Below are positions 17,499-25,616 of a stretch of DNA of 64,000 nucleotides, one piece after another. Below the pieces are notes generated by a model. The model saw only the letters and a program-made list of their open reading frames with translations, was not told the DNA's origin and made no database searches. Location: assembly GCF_041429775.1 (NCBI RefSeq), contig NZ_CP163422.1:1-64000 (forward strand), in the 5' to 3' direction. Numbering within the stretch: position 1 is the first letter of the stretch; the number at the start of each line of letters is the position of its first letter. Both the position numbers and the translations under genes were made by a program. This DNA is from Glycocaulis abyssi. GTDB taxonomy: Bacteria; Pseudomonadota; Alphaproteobacteria; Caulobacterales; Maricaulaceae.

Positions 17499-18083
17499 TC
17501 AGGCGTCGGGGTTTTCCAGCCGTGCCTGCAGATGTTTGCGGGCACGGTAAACCCGCATTTCCACCGATTTGGGGCTGATGCCGAGTATCGCGGCCGTCTC
17601 CTGCTGGGAGTGCTGCTCGACCGCGGCCAGCACGAAAGCGGATCTCAGACCCTCGGGCAGCGCGCCGATTTCCGCTTCCAGCCGCGCCGCCTGCTGGCCT
17701 GTTCCCAGTTGCTCTTCGGGATCAGGCATGCCGGTATCGGCCCGGTTTGCGGCATGGTCGAGATCGCGCGCGTGATAGAAAAACTGCCGGACCTTCCTGC
17801 GGCGCGCGCGGTCCCGGCACTTGTTCAGCGTGATCTGGAACAGCCAGGTCGAAAACCGCCGTGACGGGTCGTACCGGGCAAGGTTTTTCCAGGCGGACAC
17901 GAAGGCTTCCTGCACGACATCATAGGCTTCGTCCGGATCGCCGGTGTGCAGCCGGGCAAAGCGGTAGGCCGGCTCCTTGAGCCGGCGTATCAGGGCGGTG
18001 AAGGCCGGTTCGTCTCCCGCAGCCGAACGCGCCGCGAGGTCTTCGTCCGTCACGCCCCCCGTATCGGCATTACTCGGAGGCAT
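17499..18083 (-). CDS. ECF sigma factor (CnrH/RpoE-like)
   Basis: 194-residue extracytoplasmic-function sigma factor. Region 2 is at about 25-95 (YDVVQEAFVSAWKNLARYD, then FSTWLFQITLNKCRDRARR). Region 4 is at about 130-185 (LPEGLRSAFVLAAVEQHSQQETAAILGISPKSVEMRVYRAR). It is the last gene of a three-gene leftward unit with a periplasmic metal-sensor-like protein and a small membrane protein, the arrangement of cnrYXH/nccYXH. It probably drives expression of this unit and of a metal-efflux operon, but no target promoter was identified. Confidence 0.88.
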   Translation of the reverse strand: MPPSNADTGGVTDEDLAARSAAGDEPAFTALIRRLKEPAYRFARLHTGDPDEAYDVVQEAFVSAWKNLARYDPSRRFSTWLFQITLNKCRDRARRRKVRQFFYHARDLDHAANRADTGMPDPEEQLGTGQQAARLEAEIGALPEGLRSAFVLAAVEQHSQQETAAILGISPKSVEMRVYRARKHLQARLENPDA

Positions 18084-18513
18084 CGGCCAGCGCGCGGACT
18101 ATCTCGGCGTCGAAAATCTCAGCCTGCTCCGGGGTCAGTTCGGCGCGCAGTTCGAACACATGCCGGATGGTCGCTGCCTGCAAGGCACTCATGGCAACGT
18201 GAAAATCCTCAATGGCCGCACGCACGCGCGGGCTGTAGGCTTGGTCCTCGCGCATCGCCTCGGCCAGCGCGGCATTGGATGCGCGCATGGCCGCCTCCAG
18301 CTCGCTGCGCCGCACCGCATAACGGGCCTCGATCCGGTCAAGCGTTTCCTGTTGAGAAGGCGTCAGGTCCAGCGAGCCATGGATAATCGCGCTTACTGTG
18401 GCTACACGCTCGGCGGTTGCTCCACTGCCAAGCTCGTTGCCGATTACTACACCTGCCACTCCCGCGATGAAGGCGACAGCTGCGGTCAACGCTATCTGGC
18501 GAACGCGCATCAT
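18070..18513 (-). CDS. CnrX-like periplasmic heavy-metal sensor
   Basis: 147 residues with an N-terminal membrane anchor (IALTAAVAFIAGVAGVVIG) followed by an all-helical periplasmic domain of the CnrX/CpxP-Spy type. It contains HGSLDLTPSQQETLDRIEARY and a later LTPEQAEIF. The His in VSAIIHG and that in TIRHVFEL stand where CnrX has metal ligands, and several Met are nearby. It overlaps the genes on both sides (14 and 4 bases). The inferred role is to sense periplasmic metal and release the sigma factor through the small upstream protein. Confidence 0.78.
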   Translation of the reverse strand: MMRVRQIALTAAVAFIAGVAGVVIGNELGSGATAERVATVSAIIHGSLDLTPSQQETLDRIEARYAVRRSELEAAMRASNAALAEAMREDQAYSPRVRAAIEDFHVAMSALQAATIRHVFELRAELTPEQAEIFDAEIVRALADASE

Positions 18514-18809
18514 GCCCCTTTCCCTCCCAGAATGGTCGAGGGCGCGTTCGGAGCGTGAACCGAAAACACAGCAAAATCGTTGCCCTGCGTCACCGGGACG
18601 GACATCACGCCCATAGCAAGCCCGAGCGCGAGCGTGATGGCGCCAATGCCTGAATGCAGCGCAATCGCTGCCGGCGCGCCTGCAAATACAAACCCGCGAG
18701 GCCGCTGCGTCTCCTCAATGCGCTGCCAGACCCGTGCCTCCAGCCCGTCAAGCGGGCGGGCGGACGGCGCCTGGCGCAAGGTTTCGAGATCGCGGTCAAG
18801 ATCTGTCAT
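18510..18809 (-). CDS. CnrY-like small membrane anti-sigma factor
   Basis: 99 residues: a short cytoplasmic N-terminus (MTDLDRDLETLRQAPSARP, then a helix LEARVWQRIEE), one transmembrane segment (SGIGAITLALGLAMGVMSV, about 53-72) and a short periplasmic tail. CnrY proteins are of this size, have one TM and hold the ECF sigma at the membrane through the N-terminal helix. The call rests mainly on topology and on the order Y-X-H with four- and 14-base overlaps. It has a possible GGAGATCACC ribosome site. Confidence 0.7.
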   Translation of the reverse strand: MTDLDRDLETLRQAPSARPLDGLEARVWQRIEETQRPRGFVFAGAPAAIALHSGIGAITLALGLAMGVMSVPVTQGNDFAVFSVHAPNAPSTILGGKGA

Positions 18810-18919
18810 AGGTGATCTCCTTTGGCTGTTTTACGCGGCGGGTATACATTTCCCTCAATTCGAAGCCATGTCAGGGAAAACTTCCTGAAGCGCCCTGGCC
18901 CGGCTTCTTGCCTTTGGGA

Positions 18920-18995
18920 ATGAACCCCTTCCGTTATTTCAAGACGTCGCCAGAAGCGATCATGATGTCAGTGTGCTTCCTCGCGGCATTGCGGA
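18920..18995 (+). pseudogene. Remnant of an IS6-family transposase start
   Basis: The codons from ATG 18920 read NPFRYFKTSPEAIMMSV. This closely resembles the opening of IS6-family transposases (NPF.YFK.SPE.I...V). Homology fades after about 20 residues. It lies in the 250-bp gap between the sigma operon and modC; nothing else is recognisable there. Confidence 0.5.
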
Positions 18996-19062
18996 ACGCT
19001 CCGGACACAGCTCTCGCCAGAGTGGCGCCCGCTGCCTCTTCCGCCGGGCATCGGCAGACCGT

Positions 19063-20142
19063 CTAAATCTCCACCCGCACCGATTTGACTAGCGCGAAAA
19101 CGCTCTTGCCCGTTCCCAGCCTGAGCGCGCTGACGGACGACTGACTGATACAGGCGTTCAGCACCGTGCCGCTCAGGTCCAGCGTGACGGTAGCGAGCCC
19201 GCTATCCGTGTTTTCGGTCACCGCTTGCACGCGCGCAGGGAGGATATTGCGGATACTGGTCCCTGCCGGACGCACCAGGGCGATGGCTATATCCTGGGCG
19301 GCTATCAGGAGTCGCACCGGGCTGCCCGGTGGCGGGGACGCGGCCAGCACCGCCACAATATGCCCCGCGGGAGTGTCTATGGCGGCAAGGCCCTCGCCTG
19401 CGCTGTCCGCGCTCACATACCCGTCGAGCACGTTCAGCCGCTCGCCCGGTGAGGCATCACGGTACAGTTCGCCTGAAAGCGCGTGCGCGCTGCCTGCGGC
19501 ACGGATCACCCCGCCCTCCAGCAGCACGATATGGTGAGACAGGCGCAGCACTTCAGCCGGATCGTGCGAGACATAAATGGCCGGTATCCTGCTCATGGCC
19601 ACGACACGCTCCAGATAGGGCAGGATTTCGCGCTTGCGGGCGCGGTCGAGCGCGCTCAGCGGCTCGTCCAGCAGCAATAATTCAGGCCCGGACAGCAAGG
19701 TACGCGCCAGCGCCACGCGCTGGCGTTCCCCGCCCGACAGTTCGCGCACGCGCCGGGTGAGCAGTGCGGACAGGTCGAGCGCATCGATCAGTTCCTCACC
19801 TGGCACGCCCGGCACACGGGCGCGGCGGCGCGCAAAGTCGAGATTTCCGGCTACGTCAAGATGATCGAACAGGCGTCCGTCCTGAAAGAGAAAGCCCACC
19901 GGACGCTTCCAGGCGGGCAGGTTGGTGCCCTCTGCGCTGTCGAACCAGCTTGTCCCGCCAAAGCGGATAACGCCCTCGCGCGGTGTCTCGAACCCGGCGA
20001 TCAGGCGCAGGAGCAAGCTCTTGCCCGCCCCGCTCGGCCCGAACACGGCGCTGACGCCGCGGGCAGGAAACCCGGTCTCGGCCTTCAGGCTGAACCCGCC
20101 AAGGTCCAGCCGGGCGTCAATATACAGCCCCTCACCCGACAC
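19063..20142 (-). CDS. modC: Molybdate ABC transporter ATPase
   Basis: 359-residue ATP-binding subunit of the molybdate importer. Walker A GPSGAGKS at about residue 34, signature LSGGERQRVALART at about 137, Walker B LLLLDEPLSALD and the switch His in YVSHDPAEV. The C-terminal 120 residues form the TOBE/mop regulatory domain (SIRNILPARVQAV...), characteristic of ModC and able to bind molybdate. It overlaps modB by 11 bases. The last gene of modABC, it would supply Mo for the cofactor made with mobA at 28.2 kb. Confidence 0.92.
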   Translation of the reverse strand: MSGEGLYIDARLDLGGFSLKAETGFPARGVSAVFGPSGAGKSLLLRLIAGFETPREGVIRFGGTSWFDSAEGTNLPAWKRPVGFLFQDGRLFDHLDVAGNLDFARRRARVPGVPGEELIDALDLSALLTRRVRELSGGERQRVALARTLLSGPELLLLDEPLSALDRARKREILPYLERVVAMSRIPAIYVSHDPAEVLRLSHHIVLLEGGVIRAAGSAHALSGELYRDASPGERLNVLDGYVSADSAGEGLAAIDTPAGHIVAVLAASPPPGSPVRLLIAAQDIAIALVRPAGTSIRNILPARVQAVTENTDSGLATVTLDLSGTVLNACISQSSVSALRLGTGKSVFALVKSVRVEI

Positions 20143-20803
20143 GGATACGGTACCGCCTGTTCAGCGCGTAAACGCTCAGAAGCGTCACGAAGGAGAAGAT
20201 GAGCAGGCCCGCCGAAAGGATATGGGCCTCCTGGTATCGCAGCGTTTCCACATGCTCGAACACGGCAATGGACAGGACGCGCGTGCGGCCGGGAATATTA
20301 CCCCCGACCATCAGGATCACGCCGAATTCGCCAATCGTATGGGCGAAGGTCAGCACGCCGGCGGTGAGGAAACCCCGCGCCGACAGCGGCACCGCCACGG
20401 TGAAGAAGGCATCGAGCGGCCGCGCGCGCAGGCTGGCAGCAGCTTCCATCGCCCCGCGTCCCACCGCCTCGAACGCGCCCTGAAGGGGCTGCACCGCAAA
20501 GGGTAGCGAATAGACCAGCGAGGCCACGACTAGCCCGGAGAAGGAAAAGGTGAGGCTTTCTCCCGTCATGGTCACCCAGAAAGCCCCGATAGGCGCTTCA
20601 GGGTTCAGCATGAGCAGCAGGTAGAAGCCGAGCACGGTCGGCGGCAGCACCAGCGGCAGCGCCGTGACCGCCTCGATGACGGGCTTGAGCGCAGAGCGCG
20701 TATTTGCTAACCACCAGGCGAGCGGCGTCGCAAGCGCGAGCAGGATCACTGTGGTGACCAGCGCAAGCTGGATGGAGAGCCAGACCGGCGCAAGATCAGG
20801 CAT
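20132..20803 (-). CDS. modB: Molybdate ABC transporter permease
   Basis: About 223 residues with five to six hydrophobic segments and the permease loop typical of ModB (EAAASLRARPLDAFFTVAVPLSARGF), which contacts ModC. The motif LPPTVLGFYLL near residue 55 is a ModB hallmark. The start at 20803 overlaps the modA stop by eight bases. An in-frame ATG at 20815 is equally possible, and neither has a strong ribosome site. It works with ModA and ModC in molybdate uptake. Confidence 0.92.
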   Translation of the reverse strand: MPDLAPVWLSIQLALVTTVILLALATPLAWWLANTRSALKPVIEAVTALPLVLPPTVLGFYLLLMLNPEAPIGAFWVTMTGESLTFSFSGLVVASLVYSLPFAVQPLQGAFEAVGRGAMEAAASLRARPLDAFFTVAVPLSARGFLTAGVLTFAHTIGEFGVILMVGGNIPGRTRVLSIAVFEHVETLRYQEAHILSAGLLIFSFVTLLSVYALNRRYRIRVG

Positions 20804-21593
20804 CGGGCCAGCCATAGCCGCTGGAGAGGATGATGGCACGGGCGCGTTCGCTGGCCAGATAATCCATGAAGGCACGCGCGGCAGGGTTTGCCTCCGCCCG
20901 GCGAAGCAGGACCGCGTCCTGGCGGATCGGAGCGTGATACGTTTCCGGTACCTCCCAGCGCGAGCCGGGAGACGGATTGCGCGGACTGACCACCAGAGCG
21001 AGCGCCACCATGCCCATATCGGCTGCGCCGGACGCCGTCATGGCAAATACCTGGCCTGCATTGCTGCCCATCGCGACCCGTCCCGCCGGCAGGATTATCC
21101 CCAGCGCATCAAGCGTCTGGACAGCCGCCATGCCGTAAGGCGCGAGGTCAGGATTGGCGATAGCGATACGATGCCAGCCGTCACCGGCGATCAGCTCAAC
21201 CATGTCGCCGGTGACGCGTTGCGGGTCCGGGCTCCACAGGGCGAGCCGCCCCAGCGCATAGGTCTGGGGCACACCAGAAGCGCGCCCTTCATCGGCCAGG
21301 CGCCGGGGCCGGGCTTCGTCGGCGGACAGGAACACGTCAAACGGCGCGCCATGCACGATCTGAGCGTAGATTTGCCCGCTGCCTCCGGCCGACAGCCCGG
21401 CCGAATATCCGGTCTGCGCCTCGAAATCGGCAATCAGGGCCTCAGCAGCGTCCAGAAAGCTCGACGCCACGGCCACCCGGAAATCGGGCTCGGCAGATCT
21501 GGGCCAGGCGAGCAGCGCAATAAGCGCAACAAGGCCGGCGAATAGCGCCGCCCCCACCGGCCATCCCGGCCGCTGCGCCCATACATCCTTCAT
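20796..21593 (-). CDS. modA: Periplasmic molybdate-binding protein
   Basis: About 265 residues. The N-terminal hydrophobic segment (GAALFAGLVALIALLAWP) can act as signal or anchor. The substrate-binding fold follows: RVAVASSFLDAAEALIADFE, GGSGQIYAQIVHGAPFDVFLSAD (the oxyanion-binding Ser pair) and AIANPDLAPYG (about 150). It ends with the family-typical tail ARAFMDYLASERARAII. I chose ATG 21593; a codon 45 bases further upstream also starts in frame but adds no recognisable sequence. It is the first gene of modABC. Confidence 0.9.
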   Translation of the reverse strand: MKDVWAQRPGWPVGAALFAGLVALIALLAWPRSAEPDFRVAVASSFLDAAEALIADFEAQTGYSAGLSAGGSGQIYAQIVHGAPFDVFLSADEARPRRLADEGRASGVPQTYALGRLALWSPDPQRVTGDMVELIAGDGWHRIAIANPDLAPYGMAAVQTLDALGIILPAGRVAMGSNAGQVFAMTASGAADMGMVALALVVSPRNPSPGSRWEVPETYHAPIRQDAVLLRRAEANPAARAFMDYLASERARAIILSSGYGWPDA

Positions 21594-21646
21594 ACCCTGC
21601 GCTCCGGCAAGCTGCTGGCCATTTCCGGCCGCCTGCAAGGCTTACA

Positions 21647-22135
21647 CTATTCGAAGACAGGAAACAGGATATCGTTCTCAATTGCGATATGCTCTTCTAG
21701 ATCGGTACAGAGCTTTTCCAGCCCCTGATAGAGCGCCCGCCAGGTGCCGCAGGCGCCAGCCGGCGCATGAAAGGCACCCGTCAATGCCTTCAGTTCGCCC
21801 AGCATGGCGTCATGCTCTTCATGGTCTAGACGCATCTGGGTAATCGGACCGGACAGCCGCCCAAAGAGGCCCTGACGCATCATCGGAAAGAGTATCAGCT
21901 CCTCCCGCTTCATGTGCGCCTCCAGTTCACCATGCATTTTCTTCAGCCGATATGCGATATTGTCGGGTAGGTTGGGGTGCCCTGCGTGTGCCTCCTCAAC
22001 CCGCATTGCGAGGCGGATCAACTCCGGAAACTCGCGCCGGTGGGTCTCGTGATAACGGGTAAGTATATGATCGATCAGGGCGCGCGGCTCCCGCTTCGGG
22101 TCGAGGGTTTCGGGAAGGCTGGCAATAACACTCAT
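21647..22135 (-). CDS. Hemerythrin-domain iron-sulfur repair protein (RIC/YtfE-like, short form)
   Basis: 162 residues, di-iron hemerythrin fold. The N-terminal part DHILTRYHETHRREFPEL and the later HGELEAHMKREELILFP (H-x3-E-type ligands), DHEEHDAM and LEEHIAIENDILFP give the His/Glu ligand set of the C-terminal domain of YtfE/ScdA/DnrN. Those proteins repair iron-sulfur centres after NO stress. The usual N-terminal DUF542 Cys domain is absent. It follows a haemoglobin gene by one base and sits beside nsrR, which fits NO-responsive expression. Confidence 0.85.
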   Translation of the reverse strand: MSVIASLPETLDPKREPRALIDHILTRYHETHRREFPELIRLAMRVEEAHAGHPNLPDNIAYRLKKMHGELEAHMKREELILFPMMRQGLFGRLSGPITQMRLDHEEHDAMLGELKALTGAFHAPAGACGTWRALYQGLEKLCTDLEEHIAIENDILFPVFE

Positions 22136-22136
22136 A

Positions 22137-22586
22137 TCAGGCTCCATGAGTAACCAGTTGAACGCGGGAGGGGCATTCGCCGCGCGCCATCGCCACGCCG
22201 TATTGCAGGCTGGCGGCGATACGCTGGGCGCGGTCGATGAATTGCTCGGCGGCGGCCTCAGGACAGGTCTTGCGGGCGACCATGTCGAACAGGGCCAGCC
22301 ACCGCTTGAAATGCGCCGCCGTGACAGGAAGCGGTGCATGTACGGCCATGGGCCGACCGCTATAGCGGCCTGTGCGCAGCATGACGGACGACCAGAAATC
22401 ACACATGCGCTCGATATGGGTGTCCCAGTCCTCAATGTGATCGGCGAAGACCGGCGCCAGCACCGGATCGGCCCGCACACAGGTGTAAAACGACCCCACC
22501 AGCCGGGTGATCATGGCTTCATCAACCGCTTCGGAAGGGGGCGGCCCGGACGGGCTGTACGGCGATCCGTGCTGAGGGAGGGGCAT
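22137..22586 (-). CDS. Group III-like truncated haemoglobin
   Basis: 149 residues of the two-on-two globin fold: helix B region ITRLVGSFYTCVRADPVLAPVF, the CD/E region WDTHIERMCDFWSSVMLRTGRYSG (with Trp/Phe of the haem pocket) and HAPLPVTAAHFKRWLALF, whose His is the likely proximal ligand. The spacing matches group III globins, which often accompany NO and microaerobic genes. It is divergent from nsrR with a short AT-rich gap and is co-transcribed with the hemerythrin repair protein. Confidence 0.87.
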   Translation of the reverse strand: MPLPQHGSPYSPSGPPPSEAVDEAMITRLVGSFYTCVRADPVLAPVFADHIEDWDTHIERMCDFWSSVMLRTGRYSGRPMAVHAPLPVTAAHFKRWLALFDMVARKTCPEAAAEQFIDRAQRIAASLQYGVAMARGECPSRVQLVTHGA

Positions 22587-22688
22587 GACGGCCTCCTTAT
22601 AAGGGGCATATTATATGCGCATTATATCGATTGTAATATGCATATCAAATGCTATTTTGGAATTCCGCTGACAGGGAAGGCTTTTTCG
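22587..22688. promoter_or_regulatory. AT-rich divergent control region, probable NsrR operator
   Basis: The gap between the haemoglobin and nsrR genes is unusually AT-rich for this window. It contains the perfect 10-bp palindrome ATATGCATAT (22636-22645) and repeated ATGC/GCAT words, the type of sequence bound by NsrR/Rrf2 regulators. The exact site is not delimited. Confidence 0.55.
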
Positions 22689-23126
22689 ATGCGCCTGACC
22701 GCATTTACCGATTTCGGGCTGCGTGCACTGATGCGCCTGGCGGGTGAGCCCGAGCGGCTTTTCACCACCGAGGAGATTGCTGCCGAGTACGCCATCTCAC
22801 GCCATCACCTTGTGAAAGTGGTCCGCGATCTGGCGGCTGCCGGATTTATCGAAACCCGGCGGGGCACCGGAGGCGGTTTTCGTCTCGCCCGTCCCGCCAA
22901 TGAAATCAGCCTGGGAGAAGTAGTGCGCGCGTTGGAATCGCGCGCGGCTCTGGTGGAGTGTTTCCGGCCCGACGGTGGCCAATGCGCGCTCAGCCCCGAT
23001 TGCCGTCTGAAAGGGCATCTGGCGCGCGCGGGCGACGCGTTCCTTCGCAGTCTGGACGCGATACCGCTATCTGATTGCGCCGTGACATCCATTCCGTGCC
23101 GATTGAAAACGGCGGTGCCCGCATGA
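22689..23126 (+). CDS. nsrR: Rrf2-family NO-sensing repressor NsrR
   Basis: 145-residue winged-helix regulator. The N-terminal RLTAFTDFGLRALMRLA and the recognition segment ISRHHLVKVVRDLAAAGFIETRRGTGGGFRLAR are characteristic of NsrR. Three Cys in the C-terminal loop (LVECF, GQCAL, PDCRLKG) are spaced as the ligands of the NO-sensitive iron-sulfur cluster. It ends by overlapping nnrU (ATGA). It probably represses the divergent haemoglobin/hemerythrin pair and its own operon until NO arrives. Confidence 0.9.
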   Translation: MRLTAFTDFGLRALMRLAGEPERLFTTEEIAAEYAISRHHLVKVVRDLAAAGFIETRRGTGGGFRLARPANEISLGEVVRALESRAALVECFRPDGGQCALSPDCRLKGHLARAGDAFLRSLDAIPLSDCAVTSIPCRLKTAVPA

Positions 23127-23848
23127 CCGGATGGACCCAATTCGCTCTGGCCTATGCGGTCTTCCTGCTGGCCCACATGATCCCGGCCCGCCCTGCCCTA
23201 CGCCGCCGTCTTGCAGGCTGGCTGGGAGAAAGGGCCTATCTCGCCGTCTATTCACTTGTCTCCATACTGATTCTCATATGGCTATTCGCCGCCGCTGCGG
23301 GCGCGCCGCGCCTTGTCCTCTGGTATGCACCGGGCTGGAGCTACGCTGCGCTGCCCCTGGTGATGCTGGCCGCCTGCCTGCTGGTCAGCTCTGGTGCATT
23401 TGCGCGCAATCCGTTCTCGATTGCCGGACGGGCAGACGGGTTCGACCCTGAGCGGCCGGGGATAGCCGGGCTCACGCGCCACCCTGTCCTGTGGGCCTTC
23501 GCCCTGTGGGCCGGCTTCCATGTCATCGTTACCGGCACGCTCGCCCACACTTTGCTGTTTGGTGGCTTTGCGGCATTTGCGCTGGCCGGGATGTTGGCGC
23601 TGGACCAACGCGCAAAGCGTCTGGCCGGTGACGACTGGCCGCATCTGTCAAGGCGAACATCCCTGCTGCCATTGGGGGCATTGATCCGGGCCAAATGGCG
23701 CCCGGACTGGCGAGTGGACAGGATGGAGATGGCAGGCGCGTCGGTCAGACTGCTGGCAGGCCTTTGCCTCTACGCCCTGCTAGCAGGGCTGCATGCACCC
23801 GTCTTCGGAGTGAACCCGTTCACGCGCCTGACAGGGCTACTGCCATGA
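23123..23848 (+). CDS. nnrU: NnrU family membrane protein
   Basis: 241-residue integral-membrane protein with six or so hydrophobic segments. It has the NnrU fold landmarks LAHMIPARP and, in the middle, GLTRHPVLWAFALWAGFHV. The conserved RHP...H residues are shared with NnrU/isoprenylcysteine-methyltransferase-like membrane proteins. NnrU is tied to nitrite/NO reduction in alphaproteobacteria, though its exact role is not established. It overlaps nsrR and the next gene by four bases, forming one rightward operon. Confidence 0.85.
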   Translation: MTGWTQFALAYAVFLLAHMIPARPALRRRLAGWLGERAYLAVYSLVSILILIWLFAAAAGAPRLVLWYAPGWSYAALPLVMLAACLLVSSGAFARNPFSIAGRADGFDPERPGIAGLTRHPVLWAFALWAGFHVIVTGTLAHTLLFGGFAAFALAGMLALDQRAKRLAGDDWPHLSRRTSLLPLGALIRAKWRPDWRVDRMEMAGASVRLLAGLCLYALLAGLHAPVFGVNPFTRLTGLLP

Positions 23849-24270
23849 TGGCTCTGCTGGTCCGCCCGCTATGGCTATTCCTGGGCGTGGTGAGTTCCGG
23901 GCTGGGGCTTGCAGGCACCGTCTTGCCATTACTGCCGACCACGCCGTTTGCACTGCTGGCGGCGTTCTGCTTCTCGCGGTCATCAGAGAGCTTGAAGAAC
24001 TGGATAGAGACCCGCCCGGGCATCGCCCCCGTTCTCGCAGACTGGCGGGAAGGCGGCGCGATCCGCCGATCCGTAAAACTTATGGCGCTGCTATCCATGC
24101 TCGCCTCAGCCCTGATTGCATGGCTCGCAGGAGTGCCCGTCTGGGCCTTGGCTACACAGGCGGGTGTCATGACATGTGCCGCTGCCTTCATACTGAGCCG
24201 CCCGACCCGGCGGCGGCATTCCACAACAAGATCCGCACCATACGCGCCTGAAGGACGCCTGATGCCATGA
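23845..24270 (+). CDS. DUF454 (YbaN-like) small membrane protein
   Basis: 141 residues. The signature GVVSSGLGLAGTVLPLLPTTPFALLAAFCFSRSSE (residues about 12-46, listed here only as position and hallmark 'LPTTPF') identifies DUF454. Two hydrophobic segments follow, then a basic tail. Function unknown. It often accompanies haem, nitrite or NO genes, and here lies between nnrU and hemN with four-base overlaps on both sides. Confidence 0.8.
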   Translation: MMALLVRPLWLFLGVVSSGLGLAGTVLPLLPTTPFALLAAFCFSRSSESLKNWIETRPGIAPVLADWREGGAIRRSVKLMALLSMLASALIAWLAGVPVWALATQAGVMTCAAAFILSRPTRRRHSTTRSAPYAPEGRLMP

Positions 24271-25607
24271 CCCGCCGTGAAACCCTTCTGCGCTTCGCTG
24301 AAACACGCACGCCGCGCTATACCAGCTATCCCACGGTCCCGCATTTCCACACGGGTGTGGGCCCGGCGGACCAGGCGCGCTGGCTATCCGCTCTGGATCC
24401 CGCCGAGCCGGTTTCGCTCTACATCCACATCCCCTATTGCCGACAGCTATGCTGGTATTGTGGCTGCAATACGCGCGCGACCACACAGGACGGCCCGATC
24501 ATCGCCTATATGGAGCGTTTGCTGGCCGAGCTCACACTTGTAGCTGACAGGCTGCCCAGTCGGATGCGTATCTCCCATTTCGCTATGGGGGGCGGCACGC
24601 CGGCCATATTGTCACCCCAGCAGATCGACGGGCTGATGGAGGCCGTGCGCGCACGCTTCGATTTTCTTCCCGAAGCCGAGCTGGCCATCGAGATCGACCC
24701 GCGTCATTTCACCCGCGCCGATGCGGACGGGCTTTCCCGCAACGGTTTCACGCGCGCCTCGACTGGCGTGCAGAGCTTCGACCCGGCCGTGCAGGCAGCA
24801 ATCAACCGCATCCAGCCGTGGGAATTGGTTGCCATCACCTTCGACAGGTTGCGCGAGGCGGGAGTACCCGCCATCAATATCGACCTGCTCTATGGCCTGC
24901 CCCGGCAAAACATTGCCAGCGCCATCGCCAGCGCCGAAGCCGCCGCCGAGCTGGAACCGGACCGTCTGGCCGTGTTCGGCTATGCCCATGTGCCGCACAT
25001 GAAGGCGCACCAGCGCCTCATCAACGAAGCCGAATTGCCGGGCGCAGGTGCACGTCTGGACCAGGCCGACGCCATAGAGACAGTCCTCACCGATTATGGC
25101 TACCGCATGATCGGGATCGACCATTACGCGCGGCCCTGGGACCCGATGGCGGCAGCCCTCAATGCCGGCACGCTGCGCCGGAATCTTCAGGGCTATACCA
25201 CCGACCCGGCACAAACCCTGATCGGGCTTGGCGCATCGGCCATCGGGGCGTCGCCGCAGGGTTATGTGCAAAATGCCAGCGATGTGCGCAGCTGGGGCGC
25301 AGCGGTGGAAGCCGGTATCCTGCCCGTGGCGCGCGGCATTGCGCTGACGGATGATGATCGGGTGCGCCGCACCATCATCGAACAGCTCATGACCTATCTT
25401 ACCGCCGATCCGGCGGCCATTGCGCGCCGGGAAGGCATGCCGGTGCCAGAGATCGATCTGCAAGCGCTCGAGACGGCCGGCATTCTCACGCGCACCGGGA
25501 CCGCGATCCGGATCAATCCCGCTTATCGCCCGCTGGCGCGGCTGGCAGCCGCTGCGTTCGACGCTCATCTGCCGCGCAGTACAGCGCGTCACTCCGTGTC
25601 GGTCTAG
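24267..25607 (+). CDS. hemN: Oxygen-independent coproporphyrinogen III oxidase
   Basis: 446-residue radical SAM enzyme that decarboxylates coproporphyrinogen III for haem synthesis under low oxygen. The family start TPRYTSYPT is followed by the cluster motif IPYCRQLCWYCGCNT (C-x3-C-x2-C plus the extra Cys of HemN) at about residues 55-70. MGGGTPAIL, the SAM-binding glycine motif, is at about 110, and VQSFDPAVQAAINR and INIDLLYGLPRQ follow. The full length suggests a working enzyme. It is the last gene of the nsrR operon and converges with the next unit, ten bases away. Confidence 0.93.
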   Translation: MTRRETLLRFAETRTPRYTSYPTVPHFHTGVGPADQARWLSALDPAEPVSLYIHIPYCRQLCWYCGCNTRATTQDGPIIAYMERLLAELTLVADRLPSRMRISHFAMGGGTPAILSPQQIDGLMEAVRARFDFLPEAELAIEIDPRHFTRADADGLSRNGFTRASTGVQSFDPAVQAAINRIQPWELVAITFDRLREAGVPAINIDLLYGLPRQNIASAIASAEAAAELEPDRLAVFGYAHVPHMKAHQRLINEAELPGAGARLDQADAIETVLTDYGYRMIGIDHYARPWDPMAAALNAGTLRRNLQGYTTDPAQTLIGLGASAIGASPQGYVQNASDVRSWGAAVEAGILPVARGIALTDDDRVRRTIIEQLMTYLTADPAAIARREGMPVPEIDLQALETAGILTRTGTAIRINPAYRPLARLAAAAFDAHLPRSTARHSVSV

Positions 25608-25616
25608 CCGCAAGGG

